Of a DNA stretch of 64,000 bases, positions 26,225 to 37,554 are shown piece after piece. The position numbers and the translations under genes were made by a program. The notes below the pieces were generated by a model. It was not told where the DNA came from and made no database searches. It saw nothing but the letters and a program-made list of their open reading frames with translations. Positions within the stretch are counted from its first letter, which is position 1, and each line of letters starts with the position of its first letter. Source of the DNA: Spirodela intermedia (lineage: Eukaryota > Streptophyta > Magnoliopsida > Alismatales > Araceae); the NCBI GenBank assembly GCA_902729315.2, contig LR746268.1:4643501-4707500 (forward strand), read 5' to 3'.

Positions 26225-27950
26225 TTCCGAAGACAACCGCAAGGAGCTCGAGCGGTGGATCAGTGTTTCGAAAATCTACCAGATCAAACGAAACACCTCC
26301 CGATCAGCCACTCACAGGGAGTCGAGCTCCATAGATCCGCCATACGGAGAGATCAGCGAAGGAAAACAAAAAAATGGCCGGATCAGGCGATGCTCTCACC
26401 TCCCCTGCGGCCACGATCAGAGAGTCCACCCCCCTCCCGTCCCTCCTCCCCGTCGAGCCCCTACCTAGGGTTTCGCGGGACCCTGAATCGGGAGGACACG
26501 CCGAAACTACCGAGAGGAGAGAGCGAGCTGCGAGAGGAGACGCCGCCCAAGCGCGCGGAGAGTAGAAGTCGAACAAACTGAGGGCTCGCCTTTACTTATT
26601 CGCCGATGTTTCCTATTTTCGAAATAAATATACATATACCAGTGGGGACCCATCTTATGAGGCCCGAAAGCCAGTCAAACCGGACCGAATCGACGGGACC
26701 CGGTCCACCCGGCCCGCTCAGCCCATGCCTCCTCCACTGAAGCAGGGATATGGGGGGACTCGGTGTAGCCGCTATGCTCTCCTGATTTTATTTCTTTATC
26801 CCTTCTTAAAAAATATTCCCATTCCAATCATTTTTCCTTTTATTCTCTAATACGAGGGCAAGGATGCATGCCATTTCTACGTGTTTTCGATTCACACGAG
26901 CCGTCTGTGAGCACGTGTGGCCAAGTAATGGGGCGTCATTAGCTTACTAATTACGAAGCAATACATAGAAACATACCGTCAGCGCCTGGGAAGTTGACTA
27001 TTTGTCTGTGCATAAAAGTAGTCAACGGTGAGACCGAGCCCCCCTGCTTCCCCAATCGCAACCCAAGGATGATTAATGCATGCTCTCATTTTGATAACAA
27101 AAATGGAATGTAACAAATGGAAATATATAAATATTTTTCCTCCATATGTTATATCTGTCATAATATCCATAGTTTGCATGACGTGCATACGACCGTTTCA
27201 ACCTATTTAAGTCAACTTCCTAGACCATGCCAGTTTACAAGTTTTATGCCAAATTCAGTTGTGCGGCGTGAGAAGTACGGAGCTGTCCGTAAAGCGGGAA
27301 GTATCTGACATATTTGTTGAAGTCAACCACTCTTCCGCTGCCGGTTACCCGCGGGTGAGATTACCTTCCTCGTCCAACTTCCTGGCCATTCAACACTCCG
27401 TCCGATGGTCAAGAGGAAGAAAGGAGGCGTCCTATTCGTGCGGTGCATAGGGTATCCCGTAGGGGAAGGGTGGACGGCGTGGCGGGTAGGTTGAGGTCAA
27501 CGCCCTCCCCGCCGCAAGACGATATTCACTCTCGTTACGTCACACACGGCATCATAATACTACTCTTACGCCCCCTTTCGCCACTCTCCACGCCTGCCTA
27601 CACCCGGCAACTTGGACGGTATGGGCGGAGAGAGAAGGAGAAGACGAAGGGGGGGGGGGGAGGTTATCATATCGTTGGCCACCTTTCTACTCCCCCAACC
27701 ACTACGACCCCCCGACCCTGGGGCGCGTCGGTGCCTGCCGCTTCTAGCTGAGTTGTCTTCTCTCTGCCCTCTCCCTGCTCAGCCAACCACAAGACGATGA
27801 GGACCAGCAATATAATATTCCCATAATACCCCCAAATTACCAGCGATGGAAGGAGGGCCGCCGCAGCCACTGGGAGGGATCTTCTTTCTTCCTCCTTCGA
27901 GTGGGTTCTTTTGATGGGTAGCTCTTCCGGGGAGAGAAGGTCAAACCCAG
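26225..27950. other. Spacer: G3BP leader/promoter and upstream region of the APD1-like gene
   Basis: The divergent G3BP (minus) and APD1-like (plus) genes face away from each other here. GA-rich tracts at 26513-26540 would be CT on the G3BP sense strand and probably lie in its leader. Several GTCAAC/TTGAC (W-box-like) cores occur at about 26998-27330. A telo-box (AAACCCTAA) at about 27952-27960 marks the likely upstream region of the next gene. No protein gene is recognised. Confidence 0.45.
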
Positions 27951-28199
27951 GAAACCCTAATCTTGATTTTCGCACTTGGGCCTGGAGGGGGAGGTGGTAA
28001 GGTTCTGGCGACGGCGGTCAATCGCGGCAAGGAAGGGGGTAAATCGGGAACTTGGGGGTCGAAGCTCATCATGGCAAGCCGGGTTGGGGCAAGTTGGAAT
28101 ATTCAGCAGGGCGCAGGTCCCAGTTGGAGATTTCGAAGGTGACGAATACAATATGGAGGTTCCTCGCATCCCTTCCCACCACCCCTCTCTGCAGCACCA

Positions 28200-28439
28200 C
28201 ACGAAACATTGCTACTCTTGTTGTTCTTGAAGAGGCGAAGAGAAGGGATAGAAGAAGAGGGGAGAGGGAGGGGGAGAGTGAGAGAGAGAGAGAGAGGTGG
28301 CGGTGGATGTAAAACCTGCTCCTCGCCACCCTCTCTTCCCACAGCCGAGCGTTCTTCGGTCACCCGCCACCTACTCCCCTTCTCCGAGGCTTGTCTACTG
28401 GGTGCTGACCTCCTCTGCACTTCCCGCCGCCACCTTCCG
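28200..28439 (+). other. Probable non-coding leader exon of the APD1-like gene (5' end uncertain)
   Basis: A CT-rich stretch ends at a strong donor, CTTCCG/GTAAGCC, at 28439/28440. A good acceptor, TTTTTTGGCAG, ends at 29933, 21 bp before the APD1 ATG. This implies a 1,494-bp intron in the 5' UTR. The 690-bp open frame at 28209-28898 crosses this donor and is probably fortuitous. The exon's left end is a guess. Confidence 0.5.
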
Positions 28440-29954
28440 GTAAGCCACGAAGCCTCTTCCTCCTCTCTCTCTCTCTCTCCTCTGCCTCCCGTGCGACGAC
28501 CGTTTTCGCCGTCCACTGTCAACGGGAACTGTCGCTTGCCGGTTGTTCACGGCGGAGCCTCGCTTCTGGTTCTGATGCGTATTGACCCTGTGTTGACTGC
28601 GACGGGTCTCGGGAGCGTAGGTACGGTGACGAAGCTTGGGGTGACGGTTCTCGTCGGATCTTTCTTCCTCCTTGAATTTGGGGTTCTTGTTGGTTGGCGG
28701 CCTCGGGCTCTGGCCGGGAGATGGCCGCTCCCGCGCAGGCTCATCCCTCTTCGGGCCTTCGATTTCCTAATTCTTTCAGATCTTAGAGCAGAACATAAAA
28801 TCCTCGTGGTCTCCTTGCTCCCTGTTATAGAAAGGATCATCTCTGAGAAGGGGTCAATCTTGACGGCGGATCAATTCCGACGGAGTTCTGCCGATTGATA
28901 GCCGCCGAGGATTCATACGAGGCTGTCGGAAGGTCCTCTTTCAAGTGTCTGTGATCACCTTTCGTTACTATTTGACGGCATGGGCCTCTGTAAGAAATTG
29001 GTAGATGATCAAGAGGGAAGTAAAAAAATATTAGATTCGGATGCGCTTTTACTCTTGTCACGGGATTTTCCTTGTTATATCATCTGCTTTATGTCTCTCT
29101 AGATGGCAATTTTAGTTTGTTCGCCTTTGTTTAAACGCGCTGTCAACGACAATCACAAAGAAAAATTAAGTCACCAAGGGACTTGGTCTTCTCAGGCTTT
29201 CAACTCAGATTCATGTGAAGATCACCTTGCAGAAAAATATCTCTCTCATGTTTAAGCACTCACGTGAATCGCTGTCTCTGAATCGGGAATCCTGGTCGTG
29301 AGGCCCCCTCCATCTCATCTGAAGCTCTCAGCTGTGGACTATTTACGTCTTATTTGAGAAGGGTGGTCTACTGGTTTAGTGTTTCACAGTTTCTCACGAG
29401 GGTTGGATGAAAAAATTATTTTCTAACCGACTAATTATCTCGTTAAAAGATTTGACGGGATATTATTTTTGATCTTTAAACCTAAAGTAATCTTCATCAC
29501 GTGTGCAGACTATACAAACATTTTCAACCTTTATTTTTTTTCATCTCTCTTCCTATTTATCATATTAATAAGTGTCTGGTAAAGGAAATTCCGAATATAA
29601 TTTTGGAATGAGGTGATTCGCCCAGTTATCTTTATCTCCTTGTTCCCCAGCAAGGAAGCATTCCACGAAATCTTCCTTGCTTGCTCTAACCCCCCTGCTA
29701 CTCCCTTGTGATTCAGTGATTCCCTGTGGTATTTTCCTACTCCTGCAAATTATTTGAGAACTAATATTTTTTACCTGTTCTGTGTACACGATTCGCAGGT
29801 ATTTTTGACAAAAAAATATTGCTCATATTTCAAACAGCTTTATCTAAATTTATCTCGTCGTTATTTGGACGTCCACTGCGATTTCCATGGAAATCCACAG
29901 CTTTTAATGATTGATTGTTTAGTTTTTTGGCAGTCCAGGAGAGTGCAGCTAGCA

Positions 29955-32449
29955 ATGGTCAGTGTTCGAAGACGCAAACTTTTAGGGCTCTGCACTGGTA
30001 CACGTTCCCCAGAATGCGGCAAAATCAGCCTGTCTCTGTTGGTTCATTACTTTCAAATGAATTGTAGCATCTGTTGGCTTTTTGTGTCGGTATCTTCACT
30101 TTTATCCTGAATTAGTGTTTTTTTTCTCGAAATAAGCTTTCGTTTCAGTTGACTACCTTCACATCGTTCCTAAAATCGATGCCTTCAGCGCGTACCCAGT
30201 AAAAAAATCATTATTATCAGGAATTCTTTTAAACGCGGGGATGAATTTTTCTTACACAGCTTCCTGATCTTTGAAAAAAAGTCAACGGTGGGTCTGACAT
30301 GTTTCTACTTTTACAGGAAAAAGTGCCACTTCTGTCGAGCTCTCCACATCTAATGAGAACGAAACAATTGTGGATAGCCTAAATGAGAACGTCAAGTCAA
30401 TTTCGGTGCATCCTGAGGGGTCAATTGATTCATACGAGCAGAAAGAGGTATCCCCCAGTCTTCAGTAGAGGCTGCCCAATTCAGTCTACTTATACCGACT
30501 CGAATCTTATTTTTCCTTTAGTCTTAATGATTCGTTTTTCGGAGAGGGATTTTAAAACAGTAATTTTCGATACAACAAGATTTGCTTTTTTAATTTCTTT
30601 TCTTCTGGGATTGTACGATCATTTTAATTGGTATTATATCAATTGGGTTTGCCAACTGTCTGTTTCTATGAGTTTGACCAGTTTCTTGAGCTTTGGGACA
30701 TTTTGGTATTTCTTGGGATTGACCAGTTTCGTTCTGCTAGAATCCTGCCATGACCAGTCCATTGCAATCTAGCTCGAAGTCAACGCTTCCCTTCCTTTTT
30801 GCCCTTCCAGGGTCCGGTATCAGATTGATACTTTTATTTTGTGCGCCATGAATCATGTAGTATGAGCTTCCACATTGATTCGCATAGTGATTGCTTTAAA
30901 AAACTATGATTTTCACGAGGTTCTGAACTTCTATGGCCTTCTCTTTCAACCAAACGATCATAAACGTGAAATTTATCTTTCCATTTACCGTGAAATTTAT
31001 CAGAGAGACGTGCTGCAGATGTAGTTCTTCGCGTATGCTTCGCCATTTAAAGACATCACAGGCCCTCGTTTGAAGAAATGGCGTTATTAATAGGAAAATC
31101 GTGAAGTTTTGTGCTCAGATTTGTGTATTATATTTTTTTTCATCGATATTCATTCCCTATTAGGCTTATGATTCGGATGACGATGGCTAATCTCAGAAGA
31201 AATTCCTCCGCCAGTTGACTTGTAGGGTCTATAGAACAAAGTCAAAGGGAGAAACTGTGCTAAAATCTGGTTCTGCTCATGAATAAACCCACGTTATTGT
31301 TCAGATAGAAAAAATTGCTTGATTCCTGCCCACACACTCGTATGTTCTTGTATGTATTGGGCTTGGGGATCTCATATTTGATATTATTCTGACTTTATTA
31401 CATTCAGTGACGATTGATTCTGTCTCAACTCACAGGTCGACGTTTTAGAGGCATTTCCTGCATCTGCTGATGTTTCTAGTTCTAGTTATATGAAAGAAGA
31501 GCCAGCCCTTCAAGAACAAGGTAGATGGTGTTTCATCGCGCTTTTTTTCCCGATTAATGATCGCTTTTAATGAGCTTCCATTCGATCGATGGAAGATTCC
31601 GAACGAAACATTTTTCCAGTTTAAAACCCAGAATCGAACCTAAAATGCTGGAGATTCCCTCACAGAGGAACACCTATGGTCTGGGTTGACCTCTGAGATC
31701 TCACACACGGGCCCGGCTTGACTGAATTGGCCGGATCAAAGAAGGAAAGTAGATACTAAAAGCGATGCGTTCTTGGTACCCCTGGTGTGGTTTTTTCTCT
31801 GAGATCCACCGGTTACTGCTGCAGTTCCAGGGGTGAAACGCAGAAAGAGGCACAGGAGGAAGCACGTCGAGAACCAGGAACCCTGCACCATGAGAGGGGT
31901 CTACTTCAAGAACATGAAGTGGCAGGCGGCGATCAAGGTCGAGAAGAAGCAGATCCACCTGGGCACCGTCGGATCGCAGGAGGAGGCTGCCCATTTGTAC
32001 GACAGGTATCCGTGAACCGCTCCGAGATCCTCCGCCGATTTCGAGTCATCCACTCAAGGAGAATCGGCCAGATTTTGACTCGGCCTTGTTGCCACCGCCC
32101 AGGGCCGCTTTCATGTGTGGGCGGGAGCCCAACTTCGAGCTCTCGGAGGAGGAGAAGCAGGAGCTGCGCCAGTTCAAGTGGGAGGAGTTCTTGGAGATGA
32201 CTCGCCGGGCTATCTCGAGCAAGAGTGAGCGGAATCATCATCATCATTCTCCTTCTTCTTCCTCTGGGTCGCTGGCTTCTGCGATTTTCTGGTTCTTGGT
32301 AGGCGATGATGGGCGATGTTTTCTCTGCTGCAGAGCACCAGCGGAGGGTCGGCTCTGGGCCTCGGAGGAAGGCCGGAGCACAGCCGCAAAGCGACGGGGA
32401 GGACGCCAGAGCGGCTTCAGCGTCGGACGATGTTGACGGCGACAGGTGA
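29955..32449 (+). CDS. APD1: AP2/ERF-like protein of the At4g13040 (APD1) type
   Basis: Six coding exons (29955-29997, 30317-30447, 31436-31520, 31831-32005, 32103-32224, 32334-32449) give 223 residues. The start MVSVRRRKLLGLCTG and the linker GVKRRKRHRRKH are hallmarks of the single-copy plant protein At4g13040. The AP2-like DNA-binding domain (about 107-165) reads RGVYFKNMKWQAAIKVEKKQ then IHLGTVGSQEEAAHLYDRAAF. It departs from ordinary ERFs: YFKNMKW stands where ERFs have RQRPWG. A conserved tail, MCGREPNFELSEEEKQEL, follows, and then a short lineage-variable basic/acidic end. Arabidopsis APD1 is a nuclear transcriptional regulator promoting salicylic-acid-dependent defence. All five junctions are in frame. 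A leader intron precedes it. Confidence 0.92.
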
Positions 32450-32659
32450 GCGACGAGGCCAGACCTTCCCAGCCAACACAAGCTTGCTCCTTCCTGGGTG
32501 CAAAAGTATACAGGTGGTACATATAAATAGTTATATATATATATATATAATCCACATGCAAATATATATAGTTTTTCCTCATTAATTTGATTATCTACGA
32601 CGGCCCTCTATTAGGGCAGATGGGTCTGAGCTATCGACTACCTGTTCCATCAGCTCTCC

Positions 32660-32665
32660 AATAAA
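32660..32665 (+). terminator. Probable poly(A) signal of the APD1-like gene
   Basis: AATAAA lies 211 bp after the TGA stop at 32449, in T-rich sequence. Motif and distance fit a plant near-upstream element. Confidence 0.5.
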
Positions 32666-32699
32666 GATGCTTTCTTTCTTGCTCAGATCAACTCTTTCT

Positions 32700-33423
32700 C
32701 TCCCCCTCTCTCTCTCACTCTCTCTCTCTGAATGTTGTACGTGGTTGGTAAATGGCATGAGCTCCTCGGATAATGTTACGGAATTCTCAAGTTTGGTCTT
32801 CTTTAACGGACTTTGTTTAGTGAGCCGGGGAATATGAGGTCATTTTCCTGGGCCGAGTCGGGACTGGGCCCAATCTGATATCCGGGGCCCCCTTATCCAC
32901 ATTTGGTCTTTTCATAGGGGAGGTAAGACGGGTGGAGGTGTGCTTACCGCCGGTAGGTCGTTGGGATTGGACCCTGGGCATTGTTCTTCATGGTCAAGGC
33001 TTCTATTGGTGGGATATCAGTCTGATGACGTCATCTAGCTGCAACAGCGCCGCCTTAGCCAATGGATGGTCAGAGTCCCTCTCTCTCTCCCCCTCTCTCT
33101 TTCTCTCTGTCTGATGGTGGGGGGAAGAGGGTGTGGTCACCGAAAGCTCCGATCCCTGCGATTTCTCGGCAGGAGGACCCTCGGCCGGCGGGATCGCCCC
33201 TCCGACGCCGCCGTGGGGGTCCTCTGTCTGCAGAATACGAAAGAAGAAGAAGAAGAGGAAGAAGGAGAAGGCACTTTCCTCCATCGATTGGAGCTGGTGA
33301 GCTTGCAGAGGTAGCTGAATCCGTCCTCTCGTTTCTGAAACCAGCTGCCGCTCGGAGGTCCAGATTCCCCCGGAGATTCTTCCTCTCGTTTTCTTTGCTT
33401 CTTCTCCAGCGTTGCTGCTCGCG
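32700..33423. other. Spacer and leader of the trihelix gene
   Basis: It contains CT tracts at about 32697-32730 and 33075-33108 and an AGAAGA-rich stretch at 33240-33275. The right-hand part is probably the 5' UTR of the trihelix gene. No separate gene was found; the open minus frame across 33003-33863 is a shadow of GC-rich coding DNA. Confidence 0.45.
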
Positions 33424-34773
33424 ATGTCGCTCCCGTCGCCGCCCCCGAGACAGGCGGCGGCGGCGGCGGCGGCGCAACAGCAGCAGGTTGGCGTGGGGTC
33501 CGCGGCGAAGAGGAAGAAATGGACGGAGGAAGAGGAACGGAGCCTGATCGACAAGTACGCGGAGATGCTACAGGAGGGGACGCTGGCCAGGATGAAGACC
33601 CGAGAGAAGAAGTTCCGCCCTATCGCGGCCCACGTCAACGCCTCCCACCATGCCCTTGATCCCGTCGCCTTCCCCTTCCAGTGGTCCTGGAAGGACGCCT
33701 CCACCAAGGTCCAGAACATGCGCCACCAATACCTCCTTGTCAAGCAGAAGCTCCTCTCCTCCTGCGCCGTCGTCAGTGCGAAGGCGGCGGCGGCGGTGCC
33801 TGCTCCCGCCGATGCCGACCGGCCGGACTTCCCCTGGGACGACGGGCCTTCGCACTGGGCCAACTTCCTCCGCTACAAGGACGTCTTCGGCGATGTTCCC
33901 CTTCCGAGCACCGGAGCGGCTGATGCAGCAGCTCCCGGTCCAGCCGCTGCCGGAAATCCTCCCGGGAGCTGCTTCGATGGCGCCGCCATGGCGATCGAGG
34001 ACGATGTCAGGGACCTGGGATTAGGTTTTGATTGTGATGGAGATGAAGGCGATGAGGAAGGATTCGACTACGAGGAGGTGGATGTCCCAGCCCTACTCCC
34101 TCCTCCCCCTCCTCCTCCTCCTCCTCCCCCACCTCCTCCTCTTCCTGCGCAGCCAGCATTGCTGCGTGGGGCAGTGTCGAGGAAGAAACGGAGGAAGAAG
34201 ATGGAAGGAAAAGCGTGGGCATTCATGGACGCGCAGATCGCGAGGTTGAAGGAGCGGGAGGCAAGGCTGGACGAGTGGGAAGCGGAGCAAGAGGGAGAGA
34301 GACAGAGGAGGGAGCTAACGAGGGTGGAACTGGAGGAGAGGGAGCAGGTGCGGCAGCAGATGCGGCGGCAGCTGGAGGAAGACTGGGAGGACCGGTGGAG
34401 GCGGCAGCATGAGGAGGACAGGGAATGGGAGCAGAGGGCCGAGAGCCGACGGCTTGAATGGAAGAAGAACATCGAGGGCATGCTGAACCAGCACCGAATC
34501 GAGATGGACCAGATGCAGGCCCGAGTCCTCCATGTCCAACAGAGCATGATAGCTCAGATAGTCGGTCTTGTTGCTCAGTGGTCGGTCCCCAACCCACAGT
34601 CTGGACCCCTGTCAGACGGCGCAGGCTTTCCCAACCATCACGGCCACCACCACCACCAAGTCTATGTTTCACAGATGATGCAGAATCTGCACCATGTGAA
34701 TGGGATTGTCCATGGAGACAACAGAGTGGACGGGGAGAGCCAGGACGACCAATTCATCGTCGATGATGGATGA
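33424..34773 (+). CDS. Trihelix (Myb/SANT-like) transcription factor, possibly HRA1 clade
   Basis: One intronless frame of 449 residues. After a poly-Ala/Gln N-terminus, a trihelix/Myb-like domain (about 31-110) starts RKKWTEEEERSLIDKYAEM. It contains the tryptophans and the FPFQWSWKDASTKVQNMRHQ segment of plant trihelix relatives. A conserved second block, PSHWANFLRYKDVFGDV (about 142-158), follows. Then come an acidic region, a 13-residue poly-Pro run, a basic KKRRKKMEGKAW segment and a long charged coiled coil (about 255-380), probably for dimerisation. The tail is His/Gln-rich. The block order resembles Arabidopsis At3g10040 (HRA1), which attenuates hypoxia responses by binding RAP2.12; this clade assignment is from memory. 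ATG 33424 is the first in-frame ATG; Leu codons precede it. It is a nuclear DNA-binding regulator. Confidence 0.85.
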   Translation: MSLPSPPPRQAAAAAAAQQQQVGVGSAAKRKKWTEEEERSLIDKYAEMLQEGTLARMKTREKKFRPIAAHVNASHHALDPVAFPFQWSWKDASTKVQNMRHQYLLVKQKLLSSCAVVSAKAAAAVPAPADADRPDFPWDDGPSHWANFLRYKDVFGDVPLPSTGAADAAAPGPAAAGNPPGSCFDGAAMAIEDDVRDLGLGFDCDGDEGDEEGFDYEEVDVPALLPPPPPPPPPPPPPPLPAQPALLRGAVSRKKRRKKMEGKAWAFMDAQIARLKEREARLDEWEAEQEGERQRRELTRVELEEREQVRQQMRRQLEEDWEDRWRRQHEEDREWEQRAESRRLEWKKNIEGMLNQHRIEMDQMQARVLHVQQSMIAQIVGLVAQWSVPNPQSGPLSDGAGFPNHHGHHHHQVYVSQMMQNLHHVNGIVHGDNRVDGESQDDQFIVDDG

Positions 34774-36073
34774 ACAGGACGACCCTTCCCCAGCTTCTGC
34801 ATGTATATTCGTCGCAGGTTTCTCCATACCGAGGTGGGTTTTCAGTAATCTGTAATATTCCGAGCTTTGACCTCGAGATTTTCACCGGTTCTTTCTCCCT
34901 GGTTCTTCATTCCAATTCCGGATGAAAGAACACCACACCCTCTTCATCGGATATTCACCAGTCTTCCCTTGATTACGAGGGCTCTCTGGTTCCTGGTTGC
35001 TATCCCATCCATGTGCACGGTGCTGCTCCATGAGCCACCATGGCTTCAGATTCTATGGTACCAGGGGAAGCTCAGGCCTGATGCTTCAGGAACTCGGTGG
35101 GTAATCTTTCAGCTTTATCAAGGATCCCACAGGTGGGCTCTAAACAGTTGGATTCATCAATCTGTATAACTTTCTCAGAAAATTGAGATACTTTGTTTTT
35201 TTTTTTTTTGTGATTGTGGGAAAAAAAATATTTTGATTTTTATTGGCCCTTCTTAATCGTTCATCTTAACTTGTTCTCAACTGTGTCAATCCAGGGCCCT
35301 TCATGATCTACACACCCTTTATCATTTTGACTTATTGGGTGTCTAAAAATGGCAAGCTGCTTGGAGACAGTTGCTGAAACCGGTGCTGGAACTAGACTGC
35401 GATCAACTGCTCGGACCCAGAGAGTTTAGTCCCCAAGAGGGACGAGTTCTTGCCAGATTTGTGCTTCGTTTGTGAACTAGTTTTTCTTCTTCTTTTTGTT
35501 TTTCGCCTCTTGCTTGAGTGCATTTATCCATCTGGATTAGAAGTAGCTGAGGAGGGATCCATGCCTTAGAAATTTTCTGCCGGACTGCTACTGGTTTCTG
35601 TCTTATGATGAAAAAAGAGCCGATCTTGTTACGATCCAGATCTCGTCAGGCAAATGTGGGCTCCTTCGGTGGTGACTGGGCATTAGGTTGAGCAGGAATG
35701 GGGCATAGAGGAGAAGGAAAGAGGACTGGAGTGGCAATTTCTAGGGTTCTTCAAGCACAAAATGGCTACTGAAATGGGGTGATAGTTTGTTAATCCTATG
35801 TTTTCTTCTGGGCCAAAAATCACCTTGAGATTGATTTCTCTGGATGATTACTGAGAAGCCAGTGTGGATCTTCTATTGCTCGTGTGAAGAATCTGCATAT
35901 TTTGATTTGCATAAATATTAATTGTCGAGGGAAATTTATCACTGTCTTTCATAAAAATAAAGAAAAATCATCCTCAGACCTCTGTTCTAGCTATGAATAC
36001 TGGCAAAAATTCAGTGACAGTGACGGGAAAAAAATGAAAGAATTGGCGTGGATGGAGTGAGTGGCGATGGTTT
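34774..36073. other. Convergent spacer between the trihelix and MADS genes
   Basis: The trihelix 3' UTR probably extends through about 35200, where a T10 run and AT-rich sequence occur. The remainder to 36073 holds no recognisable gene; the MADS 3' UTR enters from the right. Confidence 0.45.
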
Positions 36074-37024
36074 TCAGCAGCTATGGCCGAAGAACAGTCG
36101 GCGGCTGTCGACGGCGAGGGGGACGGGGGAGGGAAACTCAGGGAAGAAATCGCCGCCGCCGATCTCGACGCCTCCCCCGAGGAACTCCTTCTGCATGTCC
36201 TCGTAGATTTCTCCCCGGCGGTGAGTCTCCCCGCCGTGGACGACGGCGCCCGGATGCTCCCCCCATCCGCCACCCGGCGACCAGGGGGCAGCCATCAGCG
36301 CCGTATCCGGCGAGGCCTGTGAGGGAAACCCGATGGCAGTGCCGCCGTCCAGGTAGGAGTTGCCGGCGATGGGTGCGCACAGATAAGCGGCAGGGAAGCC
36401 AACGGCGGAGTACGTCGCCGCCGCTCCGCCCTGAATGAAGTAGTCCTGCAGAGTGTTCAGCTCCAAGTCTCGGAGAAGACGAGAAGTCTGGCCGGCGACG
36501 AGGCTTCCGCCAATGTTCTCCGAGGTTTCATCCTTCGGGAGGCAGCGGCCGTCGATCTCGCCGCAGTCCGGCTGGAGATTACTTCGGAGCCGGGCCATCC
36601 TATCCTCGATCTTCTTTAGCATCCCGTCGAGCCGCTTCTCCATCTCCGGCAAGGGCAGCCCCCTCACCTGCTCCAAAAAATTCCACGGCGAGGGGAGCTC
36701 CCTGTTCTTCCCTTCCTGCTCTGCGGTCGCCGTCTCCTTCATCACCCTGTCGCCGAGGAAGGAGGAGATGTCGTAGTTGCGCTTGCGGCGGTCCTCAGTG
36801 GCCACGCTGCGATAGCGGGCGATGACGTCGAGGGCCTGCCGGCGGTCCTCCGGCCAGACCTCGAGCTGGCCCTCCGGGCCACAGCAGAGGACGAGGGTGG
36901 GCACGTCGCAGAGCGTGGCCAGCTCCGCCGCCTTCTTCTTCAACCCCGCCTTCCTCTTCGTGAAGGTGGCGTTGCGGCGTTTGCGGTCGGCGATGAGCTC
37001 CAGTGAGGGCTTGCACCGAACCAT
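36074..37024 (-). CDS. M-type (type I) MADS-domain transcription factor
   Basis: A single-exon frame of 316 residues. The MADS domain (residues 1-60) starts MVRCKPSLELIADRKRRNAT and continues FTKRKAGLKKKAAELATLCD. After it come an EVWPEDRRQALDVIARYRS segment and a short helical region (MEKRLDGMLKKIEDRMARLR). There is no K-box, and the gene is intronless, both typical of type I MADS genes. The VWP-type motif suggests the M-gamma or M-beta group. The rest is low-complexity Gly/Pro. Type I MADS factors mostly act as heterodimers in the female gametophyte and endosperm. An upstream in-frame ATG at 37177 (METPKQERR) was rejected: it precedes the TATA box at 37086-37093 and adds no MADS sequence. 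Confidence 0.88.
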   Translation of the reverse strand: MVRCKPSLELIADRKRRNATFTKRKAGLKKKAAELATLCDVPTLVLCCGPEGQLEVWPEDRRQALDVIARYRSVATEDRRKRNYDISSFLGDRVMKETATAEQEGKNRELPSPWNFLEQVRGLPLPEMEKRLDGMLKKIEDRMARLRSNLQPDCGEIDGRCLPKDETSENIGGSLVAGQTSRLLRDLELNTLQDYFIQGGAAATYSAVGFPAAYLCAPIAGNSYLDGGTAIGFPSQASPDTALMAAPWSPGGGWGEHPGAVVHGGETHRRGEIYEDMQKEFLGGGVEIGGGDFFPEFPSPVPLAVDSRRLFFGHSC

Positions 37025-37085
37025 GGCGGCAACGGCGGCGCGAGCTTGAAGATGGTCGGAGAATCTTGATGCCGGTCGTCGACTG

Positions 37086-37093
37086 TATAAATA
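37086..37093 (-). promoter_or_regulatory. Probable TATA box of the M-type MADS gene
   Basis: TATTTATA on the minus strand, 62 bp upstream of the ATG at 37024, implying a leader of about 30 bp. It supports choosing 37024 over the upstream ATG. Confidence 0.5.
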
Positions 37094-37554
37094 AGCAACA
37101 ACAAGAGAATTTTCCGGGCCCACCTCCGAAAAACTCGCCGGCGCCGCCGCCCGCCTTTCCTGTTTCGGAGTTTCCATAAGAGGGCGAGGGGGGCTCGACG
37201 GGGAAAGGAAACTCCTTTCACGGGTCTAAAAGAAGACGGCGAGAAGCCGCCGGCGCCGGTAGCCCGGGAAGCGGTCGAAATCGAATAGACCCATGAGAAT
37301 ATATATGTGGTCCGCTCCCGTTGACGAACTCAAGGGTCATAATCATAAACCCATCAGACGAGCCTCAGCATCATCCCCCAATCAAGAAAAAAAACGCTCA
37401 TAAATAACGTTCTATGGCTGGGAAACATAACATCATACGAAGATCAAGTACCACAGTTGACTGGAAATTTTGTCAGCGTTCTACTTCCTCCTGGAGTTCT
37501 TTGGCTGCCAAGTCAACGTATATATATATAATACAAGTTATAGCCCACAGGGGA

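Noticed and set aside
28209-28898. Plus-strand ORF of 229 codons
   Set aside because: It crosses a strong donor at 28440, has no known domain and lies in the leader region of the APD1-like gene.
33003-33863. Minus-strand ORF of 286 codons opposite the trihelix gene
   Set aside because: It is antisense to the trihelix domain, and its composition reflects the GC-rich opposite strand.
37025-37177. Upstream start (METPKQERR) for the MADS gene
   Set aside because: The ATG precedes the TATA box, and the MADS domain itself begins at 37024.
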